Source: Hericium rajendrae
Lineage: Eukaryota; Basidiomycota; Agaricomycetes; Russulales; Hericiaceae
Direction of reading: 5' to 3'
DNA length: 64,000 bases
Assembly: GCA_033439255.1 (NCBI GenBank)
Contig: CM065883.1
Coordinates: 1,178,001-1,242,000, forward strand
Part shown: one piece after another, positions 50,571 to 62,685 of the stretch
Numbering within the stretch: the first letter of the stretch is position 1
Layout: the number at the start of each line of letters is the position of its first letter
Notes under the pieces: model-generated
What the model was told of the DNA's origin: nothing
Databases searched by the model: none
What the model saw: the letters and a program-made list of their open reading frames with translations, nothing else
Position numbers and translations under genes: made by a program

Positions 50571-52862
50571 TTACCGTGTTGACCGGCGAGGAGTAGAGAC
50601 CTTTCCACTTTTCGTGCCCTTCTTCTCTGCAGCACCCGTTCGAGGTTGTTTCGAGGTTGTCATTCTGCTAACGAAGCATGTCAATCATCATAGGTCCGAA
50701 AATCTGCGAAAGAGGATACATACGTGTTTGAAGTCTTCGTCGATAATCGTGTCCTCTTTGCAGGTGGTGCGGGTTCAATATCCTGGACATCTTTCCCCTT
50801 ACGCTTTGCAGCCCTTGTACTTGTCGAAGGCCCACTGGGTGATGCGGCAGCTGCTTTAGCTTGACGCCTGGTAGAGGTGCTGACATCCTTGCTGGGGCGA
50901 GTGGCAGTCTTCACGGTCTTCGGGCGTTGAACGCTAGGTTGATGGATGTGGTCGCTCCCTTCGTCGTCTTCCTCTTCCTCTTCGTCACCGTCGGCAGCGT
51001 CATCTTCCTCCCCACTGCCCTGGTCACCCTGTACTTCATCGTCACCCCCTTCGCTGTCCTTGTTCTCTGCCCCCTCATCCTCGCCTTCCCCCCGCTCATC
51101 CGTGATCAGGTCCTCGGTCTGATTGCGTGAGGAGTCTAGCAAACCATCCACTTCTTCCAACTCTTCCGACTGGTTGTCGGTCGTAGTCCCTGCGATCTCT
51201 TCACTTGCAGACCATCCACATCGGGCACGAGGTCCACGTCGCACCGTAGGTGGCGAGGAAGCTGCCGGTGTCGTCCCAGTCTTGCCAAGAGGCAGAGGCT
51301 CCTGCGTTGTAGGTTGAACACGTGACTGAGCAGTCACTGGTGGCAGGGAGCATGCTGATGCATTGACAGGGCAAGGGCGTGGTGGTGAGACGTTGCGTGG
51401 TGGTGAGCTTCCCATATCATGCCTATCACCCCCACCCAGGCTGAGCAGCTGACGACCCTCGTTCTCAATAAGGAACGCGATAGGAAATGGCTCGTCAGTG
51501 GGGGCACCTTGGACAAGGTCAGCCAACTCAAATACGTCGCGCGGAATCATTTCAGAGGGCTGGATATTCTTGAAACGACAAAAGATCGCTGTATTTGCTA
51601 GAAAGGCCGCCCGGTGGTTGTTGATGAGTGCCCAAGGCACGTTCTTGGACACGGATGGGATTCTGCAACGTGCTGTGAGAAGTATCAGAATCTATAGACA
51701 ACCCTCATGATGAAAAAACGTACCCCATAACCCTATAAGCACCTCCTCCATGACCTTAGCTAGATCCTTAGAAGTGATTGTGTCCATGTCTAACACAGGA
51801 AGGATAGGACGGCCACTCTCATCGAATTGAACCGTGTGCAACGACACAGCTTCTTGATCTTCAACATGGTGGACTAGCGACACTGTGAACATAATGCCTG
51901 GAACATGACCGATGTATGTACCTGGAAGGACCTCCTCCGCCCATTCTTTGAACACTTTTCGAAATCCATTCTTGTAATTGTCGATCTTGTCCACCCCAAA
52001 AGCGGTCGGGCCGTCGTGGACCGAGGTACTGCTGAACGTATTCATCGGAGTTGCACACTTGAAACGAACTGAGCACACGTACTGGAAAGTTTTCACCCTT
52101 CCGTCGGCATTCCTATACGCGCCCTGAACGAAGAAAGCTACGTCGCCGTGTTGGTTCCAATCGTAACCGCCCAACGAGGCGAGCGCGGTTGCGACAGCTG
52201 TAAGGATGTCATCTTGGTTGCTATCACACGAAGAAAACTGCTAATCAGTGTAATAACAAAGAATGAATATGCTACTTACTCATAGATATGTTTGACCGGC
52301 GGAGGGTTGTTGTGCTCCTCGTTCTTTACTGCGGCCTTTGCATGCCATTCTTCTTTTTCCGCAGCTGTAAGTGCATCCCATTGCTCCTTGCTCACTTGCC
52401 TCCATAACTTCAGGTTGTCATGTTCTCCAGTCGCAAGGCGCACGTTCTGCATTTCCTCGCGGATGTGGACGGCTTCTGCAATGCGAAAAAGGAACTTGCC
52501 ATTCGTGGCTTTCGGTTTCTTCAGGGCCTTCATTGCGATCGGCTTGGTTTTGCCAGCTTTTGAGGCTTGATTGTAGAACCAGCGTTTGAGTTTCTGTGCG
52601 ATATAGTGTCACGCCATATCAACATAGATACAACTGAAACGTGTACCTCCAGGACTTCTGTACAGCTTGAGTTCGCCATGAACTTCGTCTGAAACTGGTC
52701 CAGGACGTTAGCTTGCACCCATTGAGACTTGGCGCCCTTCGCAAGTTCGCCATCTTGCAACGCAAGAAAATCGGGGAGGTACTTCTGTAGCCAGGCCTTA
52801 TGCTCCGCGGTAAGGGTCTCAGCCTTGACTACACTGCTTTCGTCGACGCTGGTTGAAACCAT
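50571..52862 (-). CDS. KDZ cargo gene A: nuclear-type protein with HMG-like segment and acidic tail
   Basis: Function not recognised. Seen: a start at 52,862 (MVSTSVDESSVVKAETLTAE), HKAWLQKYLPDFLAL and SQWVQANVLDQFQTKFM, a basic exon (KLKRWFYNQASKAGKTKPIA), then NLKLWRQVSKEQWDALTAAE into KEEWHAKAAVKNEEHN, which resembles an HMG-box or HMG-like helix pair, a folded central region (GGYDWNQHGDVAFFVQGAYR, VMEEVLIGLWG), MIPRDVFELADLVQGAPTDE, a long Asp/Glu-rich low-complexity stretch and basic C-terminal segments (RAAKRKGKDVQD, then MTTSKQPRTGAAEKKGTKSG). Five or so introns. The HMG-like part and the acidic/basic tails suggest a chromatin or DNA-binding role in the transposon; that is inference. 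Confidence 0.68.
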
Positions 52863-53012
52863 GGCGAGATAGGATTGGCTGAGGGACTTATGGGGGTGTG
52901 GGAGGGCGGAAGAGAAGCGGACACAGTACCACCGTCCGATCTTTATATCTAAAACCATCGGGTTATTGTTCGCAGTCAATGCCCAAATCGATTGGAAATA
53001 CCATCGCTTTCT

Positions 53013-53315
53013 ATTCAATAAGTTTGCGTCAGTGGCACTGTCAATGCGTCCATGAGGCGGGTGGCGCTGTGGACTACTATCTTGCAGATAATTCAGTCTA
53101 CACGAGGCAAGACAACAGTCACGCACCTTTGTCTGTTCATCGTGAATGCTGATCCGTTCAATAAGGTATCTGTCAGTGACGCTAACGGTTATCGGTTCAC
53201 ACACGAGGCGGCGTAGCGCTGTGGACAGTCTGATAGATAAGTATCAGTCCACACGAGGCAGAACAATGACCGCGCACCTTTGTCCGAAGATCCGTTCGTC
53301 GTGAACGTCAATCCG
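53013..53315. repeat. Two degenerate tandem repeats of about 150 bp upstream of gene A
   Basis: Copy 1 (53,013-53,156) and copy 2 (53,157-53,315) share TTCAATAAG, GTCAGTG, GAGGCG, GCGCTGTGGAC, TACACGAGGCA-like words, GCGCACCTTTGTC and TCGTGAAnG in the same order. The array lies in the promoter side of gene A inside the KDZ element. Confidence 0.65.
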
Positions 53316-53588
53316 TCCATGGTGCGCTTCAGTGGATCCGAGATAACAATGGCTAGGAACGCTGATGGGTGAAACCCGTTCCAATCTCCGAGACCCAATC
53401 CTCAATCCCAATCAATCCATGGATGTCTTGAGGTTGCACGGGACAAAGGGTATGATACATCTGCAAATCTGCCAGACATAACACATTCAGTTTGAGTAAG
53501 CCACTCTGGGGGGAGATGCACCGATCATCATGTAATGTAAAGACTTTTCAAACATGCACAGATGTAAACGAAACAATACAGGATTTTA

Positions 53589-54880
53589 CTAATGACGCAA
53601 TACTCTATCCAACGGAGACGATAGTAAAGGTGGGGACGACGATCTGAAATCGGGCAGGGTGCGCGAACCGCGTGCACCCAGATCCCGGGGCAATCCTTCA
53701 TCCAGTACATGCTGTGTGTGCTCTGCCCAATCAATCATGGTCTTGACACCGCGGGCGCGCAAGAGCACTAAAGCGCCATCACGCACCGACAGAGGTGTAT
53801 CCCAGCGCAGGGAAAGCCACTGATGCTTGGTTTCCGCATAGCGTTCCACCGGTCCGTCTAGGCCAATCCGCCCCACAGCCATCTTGTGATCATCCAAAAC
53901 AAGACATTTCCCCCGTCGGGCAGAGACGGCGACATATGAGGGGGGATGGAGATCCTAAGGATGGGTCAGTGACATAGACAGAATGAGATAATGTGGTAAA
54001 CGAACGGAATACCATGCCATGATGGTCACGACGACGTTGTTGTCGAGATCGTTCGGGGCGTCGACAACATGACTGGACCCACTCTCCATGTCGCGAGGGG
54101 CCGTAACTCTTGACTTGTTTGACCGGGTTCCCTCAGCGCGAGAAACCTCATCTTCGTTATCAGAACCAGGAATCGAGTTGTCCTCCAGCGTAGCATGACC
54201 AGAATGGCATCTTTGTGCTAGCTTTGCACGCGTAGCAGACGGCGTATCGCAGAATTCAATGTCAGAGTCACTTTCAATGTCCTGCGTGGATGACGAAGGC
54301 CCAGTAGCCATTGAGCGTGCGTTTCCGGGAGTAGCAGCTCTCTCCAGGGAGGGTTGAATCTGATTCCGCGCCTTGGGCTCTAGCTCGGCTCTGATGAGCC
54401 ACCATGACGCGAGTGGTTCACTCTGGAGAATGAGATCTGGTGATAGACGAGGCGACAGCCATTGAAAGCATCGTCGTTCGCCACTACCTTCGACGGGTAT
54501 GCACTGCGAAAAAGTAAGCAAAGGCGAGAAAAGAGCTGGGCTGGACTTACAATTTGGTACCAACGTCCCGCATCCATAATATCTCCTCCTCCCACCGACA
54601 TGTAAGGGCCAGTGATTCTGTAGCCCGCATGGGTGTGTCTAGTTCTATCTACTGGAGGCCGCTTGGGAGCCAATTGCTCGAGGCCAGCACGAATTCGAAG
54701 CACATTCTGTTTCCGCTTCTCGGTCTTGGTGCCTATCAAGGTCGAATCCGCGTCGGTTTTGGGAGTCCTTGGGCCCTTGAGACGCGCCGCTTTGCGTGCA
54801 CTTGCCGAGGGCGTACGCGCATAAGGGGTCGATGGAGGAGCAAGAGAAGACTTAGTATGCGTAGAGGGAGTCCTGGGCAT
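53589..54880 (-). CDS. KDZ cargo gene B: Ser/Thr/Pro-rich basic N-terminus, unknown function
   Basis: Function not recognised. Seen: a start at 54,880 (MPRTPSTHTKSSLAPPSTPY), a basic region (SASARKAARLKGPRTPKTDA, then TKTEKRKQNVLRIRAGLEQL), RITGPYMSVGGGDIMDAGRW, an intron, CFQWLSPRLSPDLILQSEPL and ASWWLIRAELEPKARNQIQP, an acidic Ser-rich linker (DIESDSDIEFCDTPSATRAK), then NDLDNNVVVTIMAWYS, an intron, and the C-terminal block DDHKMAVGRIGLDGPVERY, WDTPLSVRDGALVLLRARGV and MIDWAEHTQHVLDEGLPRD. All three exons join in frame. Same strand as genes A and C; spacing to A is about 730 bp. Position inside the transposon suggests cargo or accessory function. Confidence 0.62.
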
Positions 54881-55142
54881 ATCGGTGCAACAGATTTCGT
54901 TCCAAGCTCATTCAGCGTTTATATAACTGTGATTCTCGTGTAGATCATCTGAGGTGGCGTGCAGTCAGTGAAACTTATTGTCCTGTGGGGCTGAAATGAC
55001 TTAGCTTTGACTTAGCTTGTGCCCACCGGATAGAAAGAACATGCCACACGAACAAGGGATTATCATGACAAATACAGATTAAGACGGCAATGACGACAGG
55101 GTCCAAGCAAATGCGACGAAAAGTAACAAGGATAATAATGGG
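54881..55142. other. Spacer between cargo genes B and C
   Basis: About 260 bp; holds the gene B promoter and gene C 3' end. Nothing else seen. Confidence 0.4.
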
Positions 55143-57204
55143 TTACTTGGAACCAGAGCGATGACGGAGACAGCGAATCCCTTGCGTAGGAGGTGCAGGA
55201 AGTAAAGGTGGAGGGAGATAACCTAGATTCTTAATGAAACTTTGGATGTAGAACGTCAGTAACTGTCGCTCCACGCTCAAGAACGTCTTCTCGTCCAGAT
55301 TTTCCAAGCGCATAATCCGCATATAAATCACCCTCTGCCATTTCTCCAGATCAAATCCAGGCCAATACTGCAAGAAACCCCGCATTGCCCCAACCCACTT
55401 TCTGCGCCTGTCCCAATCGAGTTCATACAGAGCCTTGCTACAGTCATCTGTCCATGCAAGGAAAATCTTGACAGAGGATGTCACGGCACTATGGTCCGCA
55501 GATGACAGATTGACATATTTGGTGTGGATTAACTCGAGATCTGCTTTGATGGTCTGGTGGACAAGATGATACAACAATGCGTAGCGGATGTCAGGGTCAT
55601 TTGCGGCCTCATTGTCCATGGCGCAGCCACAATCCAAGGTCGAGATCGCTAGATTGGGATCTGCAAGGACAGCCTGGTTATTGGGTCCGAAGATGGTGCT
55701 GCCGCCGTATACCCAAAAATGTTCATCGTCATACTGAGGGTCTACAGCCGGATCGAACTTGTCACCAAGAACAGGCCATTGTAACTTCCAGTACGCGTGG
55801 CCGAGAACACGTTTCCAGTCGCGCGTGTCGAGCCCAGGAGTGCCACAAACAGAGAATTTGTCAAGGGCATGCCGTAGAAGGAGAGCGTGACGAAAAAATG
55901 TGGTTTGATTGTCGGGGGAGACACCCCAAAAGAGATGGAAGGGAGGGACCTTGAAGAGACGTGAGGTGCCCGCATCTGCGATAGTGGTAGGATCCACCAT
56001 ATACATCGCATTGCGATAGATCTCGACCGGACGACGCATCCATGAGGGCGGGTCAGATGTGTTGTACCAGCGCCGCCATTCGTTATGTTTGATGTCCGGC
56101 TTAGGATGTCGTGACTGCGCTGAAGACATCAATAAGCAACAGAAAGCGTCAAGACTTGTAAAAACATACCGATGGACATTCGCTCTCGCTTGTTGAGAAC
56201 TCCCTTGTATTCATCCGTTGGGTTGAATTGGTCATCACGAGGAGCACATCCCCTCGCTGCAGACTCAAAATTCCGTGCGTCCTTCACGAGGGGAGGGTAC
56301 CACCAATGAGGTCCATTATGCTTGAGCGTTGCTTCAGGCCATGGAGCCAACTTGCATCGAACGTCGCGTGGAGCCATTTGGACTATTCTCGCCGAGTCTA
56401 GTATCCATTCATCGGCCTTGAGAATGATATAAGCGGATACACCCAGCTTGGCCAAACCAAGGTACACTACAAGGTCTGGTGCATAAACACCTCTGGTTTT
56501 ACCGCGGCGCTCCCGAACAGTGAGACTCTCCATCCGTATAGATTCCGGCACTTGGCAGTCGGACCACCACTCCTCGAAGGCAACAAGCTCCAGAAGAGCG
56601 CGCTGCAGGTGACGGAAAACCACAACAAATTCGCGCCAGGCTCGGACACCGTTCTTGAGCATCTCGTAGCAATCTAGAGCTCGCGAGCATGCATTGTGGG
56701 GCAGCACGATGTGTTCCATCCCTGCTGTAGCCTGGACGATGGGAAAGATCCGCCTCATCATTTCGCTGGCCCATTCCCATTCTTGACGAAAGATAGCGAG
56801 GACGGAGGATTCGGCAACGTGTTTTTGACAATCTTCAGGGTGTGAGATCCACAGCTCTTTAGAAACGGCCCGACCCAGAACTGCATGACGTTCGACTGAA
56901 TTAAGAAATACGACAGGGATATAGGCTAGGTAGGGGGCCGACACATCGAACACTTGAGGTAGGCGCGTCCACTCATATCCTCCCCATAACCCATCTAGCT
57001 GAAGTTGAGGTGTGGCGGACGTGTCCAAGGGCACAGGGATCATACGTGTATTTGCAGCGGCAATAACTTCATTGGATGATTGCAGGGGTGTCCAGGACGA
57101 GTACAGAAAGGAAAAGACCTACGAAAACAAAGTTGTATTATATGTTATATCCATGCTACCAAATGGAATAGGGAACGCACCTTAGCAGGACGAGAAGAGG
57201 CCAT
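55143..57204 (-). CDS. KDZ cargo gene C: about 630-residue protein of unknown function
   Basis: Function not recognised. Seen: a start at 57,204 (MASSRPAK), a 75-bp intron, then VFSFLYSSWTPLQSSNEVIA, LWGGYEWTRLPQVFDVSAPY, LAIFRQEWEWASEMMRRIFP, RALLELVAFEEWWSDCQVPE, SIRMESLTVRERRGKTRGVY, APDLVVYLGLAKLGVSAYII, DVRCKLAPWPEATLKHNGPH, an intron near 56,150, then KHNEWRRWYNTSDPPSWMRR, HLFWGVSPDNQTTFFRHALL, DEHFWVYGGSTIFGPNNQAV and a helical C-terminus (EKWQRVIYMRIMRLENLDEK). The two large exons are open without breaks over 1.9 kb, so selection probably still holds or the copy is new. No HxD dioxygenase motif, methylase motif or protease triad is recognised. It is Trp-rich. Confidence 0.7.
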
Positions 57205-57222
57205 TGTCCAGGTGGAAATGAC

Positions 57223-58165
57223 AGAGGTACGGAAACCAAAGGGGTAACGAAACGAGTATGTAAAAAAGGTGCGTCCACCCCTACACAGCGTACAGCAAGT
57301 CGTGCTCACGAATACCGCGGAGGGTTGGAGCGACAGGTCTGCTATACGCCAGGGCTTCAACATGAAAGAAAAAAAAAGCCGAGGCCAAGATATTAGGCCA
57401 GGAGAGTGGGGTTGTGCCAATCAGCAGATCCTTGCGGCGGACAAATGTTGCCTGACCGCAAGGGAGTCCACTGAAATGGCAAAGAGTCGGGTCCGGGGAA
57501 GGAATGGGAACAAAACACGACGTGAGTCTGAAAAAGAAGTCAAAGGGAAATGGAGAGAGTGAGATAAATATGCTTACCGGTACTGTACCTTGAGAGAGAC
57601 TCGCAGCTCTCGCTCGAGTATGCTGGTTGCCACGGAGGCAGAGTTGGTGTGGTTTGGTTGGGAGGCGAAGGCGTGAGAATAGTGACATAAGCAACTAGCA
57701 AGCCACTATCCGGGCAGTTGCGGGACTGTCAGTTCTGTCAGTGCGTGTACGTGTCAACGACTTCATCAATTGCCAGGAGCTCGTGCGCAGACGATCGTTG
57801 TGCTCGATACAGGTGAGTATTGATTTTTTTTTTGCTTCTGACTGGCATATTAGGTACACTGTTTGCTCCCCACCCGCTCCCCGGACCCGACTCTTCACCA
57901 TTTCAGTGGAATCCCTTGCGGTCAGGCAACGTTTGTCCGCCGCAAGGATCTGCTGATTGGCACAACCCCACTCTCCCGGCCTAATATCTTGGCTTCGGCT
58001 TTTTTTTTCTTTTCATGTTGAAGCCCTGGCGTATAGCAGACCTGTCGCTCCAACCCTCCGCGGTATTCGTGAGCACGACTTGCTGTACGCCGTGTAGGGG
58101 TGGATGCACTTTTTTTACATACTCGTTTTGTTACCCCTTTGGTTTCATATTCCTTTTGCTTGACT
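57223..58165. repeat. Internal inverted repeat between cargo gene C and the transposase
   Basis: Left arm (about 57,223-57,500) and right arm (about 57,885-58,165) are reverse complements over roughly 280 bp, with a spacer of about 385 bp. Shared parts include GAGTCGGGTCCGG, CCTTGCGGCGGAC, CAATCAGCAGATCCTTGCGG, GGAGGGTTGGAGCGACAGGT and AGCAAGTCGTGCTCACGAAT. The arms flank the start regions of two divergent genes. A third partial copy follows at about 58,170-58,310. Confidence 0.85.
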
Positions 58166-58169
58166 ACAC

Positions 58170-58310
58170 TCCACCCGGATTCGACTCTACGTCATTTCAG
58201 TGGACTCCCTTGCGGTCAGGCAATGTCTGTCCGCCGCGAGGATCTGCTGATTGGCACAACCCCGTACTCCCAGCCTAATATCTTGGTCTCGGCTTTTTTG
58301 CTTCGTTGAA
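58170..58310 (+). repeat. Third partial copy of the internal repeat module
   Basis: Directly repeats the outer part of the right arm: it runs CATTTCAGTGG, CTTGCGGTCAGGCAATG, GGATCTGCTGATTGGCACAA and CCTAATATCTTGG in the same order as 57,900-58,010, with a dozen or so differences. It lies upstream of the transposase ATG. Confidence 0.75.
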
Positions 58311-58747
58311 GATCCTGCCGCCACTAGAGCACTCGCCCGAAAAGCCCAAGTGACTGGCGGTTGTATGAAGGTATGTCTCATCTCGATTTCGATTGTGCTG
58401 TACTAAATCATTGTTACTAAGTCCACAAGTCACCGAAAATGACCGAGATCTGCGGGTCCACATGCCGTAGCCACAACCGTCGTCGCGTCGCATCAAGTCA
58501 AGTCGCGTCAAATCAAGTCGCATCACCTCGTTGTGGCCACTCTCGCTGCGGTGACATAATGATGGTGCAATAGCTAGGTGGCGGACGCATTGACATACGG
58601 GTATTGTTGCGTTTTCCTCGCTTTTCCATCCCGCCAGGATCTCTATCTATTCCCATATTATAAAATGCCTGTACTGTGCTGTGTTGCAGCCCCTTCCCAT
58701 CCTATTGCAATATCTCACTTTCGAGCTGCTTTCCGCATTCTATCCCG

Positions 58748-61700
58748 ATGTCTAAACGACCCCGTGTGACTGGTCGCATTGATAGCGACTCGGATGAAGA
58801 CAACGAAATCGAGATTGGGCTGAACTTCAGTCGCAATCACGGCGCCCGAACGACCTACCATCAGGTCGTATCCCCCAGAAAGTGGAGAGTTATGAAGACA
58901 ACGCCTGCGCCAGCGATTCCGGCACCTGACTTCTTGGAGAGCTCGTCGAAAAAGGAGTCAAAGCGGCCGCAGGTACGTCCATCGCCATTCGTTCCGTCAT
59001 AAAAGCCTGACTCCATGGATCAGGGCACGAGCGTGTTGATGAAGGCGTTCATTGACAGCATGCCCCGCATTCAGGACACGATCATTGGTCTCGAATTTGA
59101 CCCGGCTGTGGAAGAGGACTGCCTCTGTCACCGGGACGCAGCTGCAGCAGTCTATCGATGCCTTGACTGTTGGCAGTGCCGGCCGTCTTGCGGACAATGC
59201 ATCAAAGCAAGTCACCGACATCATCCGTTCCACAGAATTCAGAAGTGGAATGGTCATTTTTTCGATCGGTCTTCGCTGAACGACGTAGGGTTTATCATTA
59301 GCCTAGGGCATCATGGCCAGCGCTGTCCGAACCGTGCCTTGAACTCTGTAGGCCATTCTATGGTGGTCGTAGATGTGGGGGGTATTCATCAGTCTGCAAT
59401 TGAGTTTTGTTGCTGCCGTGATGCGCCTTCAGAACCTTTTCAACTATTGCAGCACCGTCTGTTTCCTGCTACCATGGATCTACCTCAGACGGCCTTCACC
59501 TTCCATGTCCTGGACGATTTCCACCTCCACACGCTTGCTTCAAAGAAGTCGGTGTACGATCATTACGCTGTGTTGCAATGGCACACCGACAATGTATTCC
59601 CACAGAACGTTCCGGTAAGATACAACAATTAGAGATTGGCCTTTCTAGTTCCTGACCTGTTGTTAGGATCGTCGTCGGGAGTTTCAGCAGGTGGGGCGCG
59701 TTTGGCGCGCTCTTGCCATGATTCGCCGGGCAGGGCAAGCCCACGGGATGGATGATGTTTTGACATTTCGACGGCGCAGCTCGTACGCAGTTAGATGTCC
59801 TGCATGCATTGAGCCTGGTGTCAACGTGTCCTTGGACGAGTTAGAGAAGATCTCACCCGAAGATATGTTCGTATCTCATATTTGCATGTATGGACTGTGC
59901 TAATTTGTCTCTTGCGCAGGCATAGGTATACCCTATTTCTGTCCGCCGATGGTAACTTCAGGCTACAACGCAAGATCAAGGTCGACGATCCCGATGACGT
60001 GGAGTTGCTCAAAGGCAACGCATACTTCGTGGAGCGGAGCGGATATAAAGATTACCTGAAAAAAATGGGAATAGCAACCGAGGATGAAGTCAGTCTAATG
60101 ACCATGTTCCAAACTCGTAACACTGACATATGTACAGAGATCTACTTGTGCCCGGCTCAATGTTGTGCGATTACAAAACCTTCTCAAGTTCAAACATACA
60201 ACCGTGAGTGGGGTGGATGCCATCCAGTGCGCGCGGCATGGTTTGTTCTGCCCTCAGGGCATGGTTGACTTGCAGAAAGGTGAAAGGTATGAGGTCCGTG
60301 TCACTGAGATCAGATTCTGGATGCTAATATTCTCGCGCCGCAGATTCTGCAATACTGACTATGCACTTATGTCTGCGTTGACCGAGTCCACACACGTTCC
60401 CTATATCAAATTCAGCTACGACATATTTTGCCAGTACGAAGTAAAGTTCCAGAGTCGAGTGGAAACACATTTCCCCGAAATGAAGGACATCGCCGCTCGA
60501 ATCAAAGGGCTGGTGCCCAAGCTGCATATCATGGGACACATCGAAGACTGTCAGCTGCAATACTCATTCAATACCACACCCCATGTCGGCAGGACATTTG
60601 GCGAGACGATTGAAACAGCGTGGGCAGAAGGAAACCAGACTGCGGGAAGCACAAAAGAGATGAACGCAGGTCATCGTCATGATATTTTAGATGATTTTCA
60701 TGGCTATTGGAATTGGCAGAAGGTCATCTCGATGAGTGAGTCTTGACACCATAATAATGGATACATATTAAATAGAATTTATATGACAGCTCGCTTGCTT
60801 TTTAAACGTCATACAAATGCGGTTGCCATGTATCGTCGGGCAAGTAGTGCATTTGACGCACTGTGTGCACGACATGGACCAGATTTAATTGCTGATTGGT
60901 CCGCCATGGACTGCAAGCCGGTCGTCGTGAATGGAAAAGTAACAAGTGTTTATGTGTCCAAGGCGAAACACGGTGGGTCCATGTTACCCGTCAATGCGCA
61001 ATGAAGTGACCCTTATACCTGTTCAGGACCACCAACACAGTTCTCCAAACTTCAGGAACTACTTCAAGATGAGACTGTGCAGATGTTGAGCAAGCAGGGC
61101 ACTGCGGGATGGGTTTCTGTTATCAATGACGGGTTGCGTATGGAGGCAGAACAGTGAGTGTATCGGTCATGCGGGTATTTTCCTGTTTCTAATGCTTTGC
61201 AGATCTCGTCTTCAGACATTGGCATCTATCAAAGGACATACGCCTGGGGAACAGGAACGTTTGGAAGTTGGTCGTCTCAAATTTCGGAATGAGCTTGATA
61301 CATGGCGGTCACGTCAATTAATGTTATTTCCTGCTCTCCACTGCATGCTCGTTGTTGACGAAGACGACGAGCCCGAAAACATCAAGCTACTGCTGCCATC
61401 ATCATTCAACGAACCTATGAGGAAGGCCCAGGGCTTGGATGATGTGGTTGTGATAGAGCGCGGGCTGCGGATTGGTCAAGCCCATGACGCCCTTCGAGAT
61501 GTCCGGCATGCCATCAAGATGTTCAACTATAACCTGAAGTTCAAGAAAAGCAACATCTTCAATCAGGGGCCGACAACCCGAGCTCAGGCTTTTCTTCGTG
61601 ACCTGAAACGTGACCAAGTAAGCGCGGCAGATAAGTATCGTCGTGCTCGTGCGGCTTTGGTACGTTTGGGTATGGCCGAAGATGATCACGTACTGCAGCC

Positions 61701-62288
61701 TTTAAAGAACGAGGACCTTTGGATGAAGGACATTACTCAACCTCGACGGACAGGTAAGTGCAATGTCCATTATAAGTCACTTGTCCTGATCATATACCCA
61801 GGGGATGCGGGAAAGCAAGATCCTTGGTTTTGGACAGTGGTTGGTCCATCCGCACTGACTGAGGAGGAGCAAGCAGAGTGGAGTATGGAAAGTACGTATA
61901 ATTTTCTTTTGTTTCACTCTATATATTGACTTGAACAGGTGAACGTGTGAAGTGGTTCCATGACCGGGCAGATTGCCACCACTGGCGAGAAGAGATCGAC
62001 ATAACCGATCAGGAGTTTACCAACACTAAACGCTCCCATACGGCAATGAGCGTGGCCTGGAGTGCTTTGGCATCGAAGGCGAAGGAGCGTGGTGCAGCAG
62101 CATACACGCACAAGCACAGCTCAATGTATGGGGAATTGGCTAAAGATGCAGCTTTGTTCCATACGAGTGCTCTTGATAAGGCAAAAGAACTGAAGGTACG
62201 TGTACTGCTAGGATTACAATGGATTCGATGACCGATTCCTTATGCATAGGTGAATGAGACCGAAGAGGATTTCAATACTGGTGGATAG
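58748..62288 (+). CDS. KDZ transposase with N-terminal CxC2-type cysteine cluster
   Basis: Large transposase of the Kyakuja-Dileera-Zisupton class (RNase H-like fold). Seen: a start at 58,748 (MSKRPRVTGRIDSDSDED), then the cysteine cluster CLCHR, YRCLDCWQCRPSCGQCIKAS and HRHHPFHRIQKWNGHFFDR, GFIISLGHHGQRCP, LPQTAFTFHVLDDFHLHTLA, YAVRCPACIEPGVNV, HRYTLFLSADGNFRLQRKIK, GNAYFVERSGYKDYLKKMG, RSTCARLNVVRLQNLLKFKH, DAIQCARHGLFCPQGMVDLQ, KFSYDIFCQYEV (acidic residue of the core), KLHIMGHIEDCQLQYSFN, VGRTFGETIETAWAEGNQTA, STKEMNAGHRHDILDDFHGY and a long C-terminal part ending NETEEDFNTGG. About eleven introns; exons join in frame where checked, so it may be functional. Confidence 0.9.
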
Positions 62289-62311
62289 ATAAGACTTAAG
62301 GTGGATTGTGT

Positions 62312-62685
62312 ATGGATAAGATTACATGCCATCGGATTGCTACATGGATGGGATCGGATGGATTGTTTATGGTTTATGTATTTGAGCATGGGATTGAGAT
62401 TTGAGGGAAGGATGGGATTGGATTGGATTGAAACCGATATGCTAAGTATGTAGTTAGGATTGACTCAAATTACATCGGATTTGAATGGATTAATCTGATG
62501 GTTGTCCTAACCTCATATGCCTGATATTTTTCTGCACAAACTCGGATTGGATTGGATTGGATTCCTATCAGATGGTAGTAGTATCTACATGTATAAGGTA
62601 TCAGATTCCATTTCTATGCCCTCTATAACCCCCCTACAACTCATGGGTCAGATCGATCCATAGCCCCTTACAACTTATGGGATGG
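62312..62685 (-). repeat. Right terminal inverted repeat of the KDZ element
   Basis: Reverse complement of 49,834-50,227, about 98-99% identical apart from one 19-bp indel. It begins about 24 bp after the transposase stop, so the transposase terminator must lie in the repeat. Confidence 0.93.

Noticed and set aside
55143-57204. TET/JBP dioxygenase as KDZ cargo
   Set aside because: Expected from the literature on KDZ elements, but no HxD and distal His/Arg pattern is present in gene A, B or C.
57281-57694. Open frames within the internal KDZ repeat (also 58,015-58,309)
   Set aside because: The shared peptides arise because the repeat arms are the same DNA in opposite orientation; no independent coding evidence.
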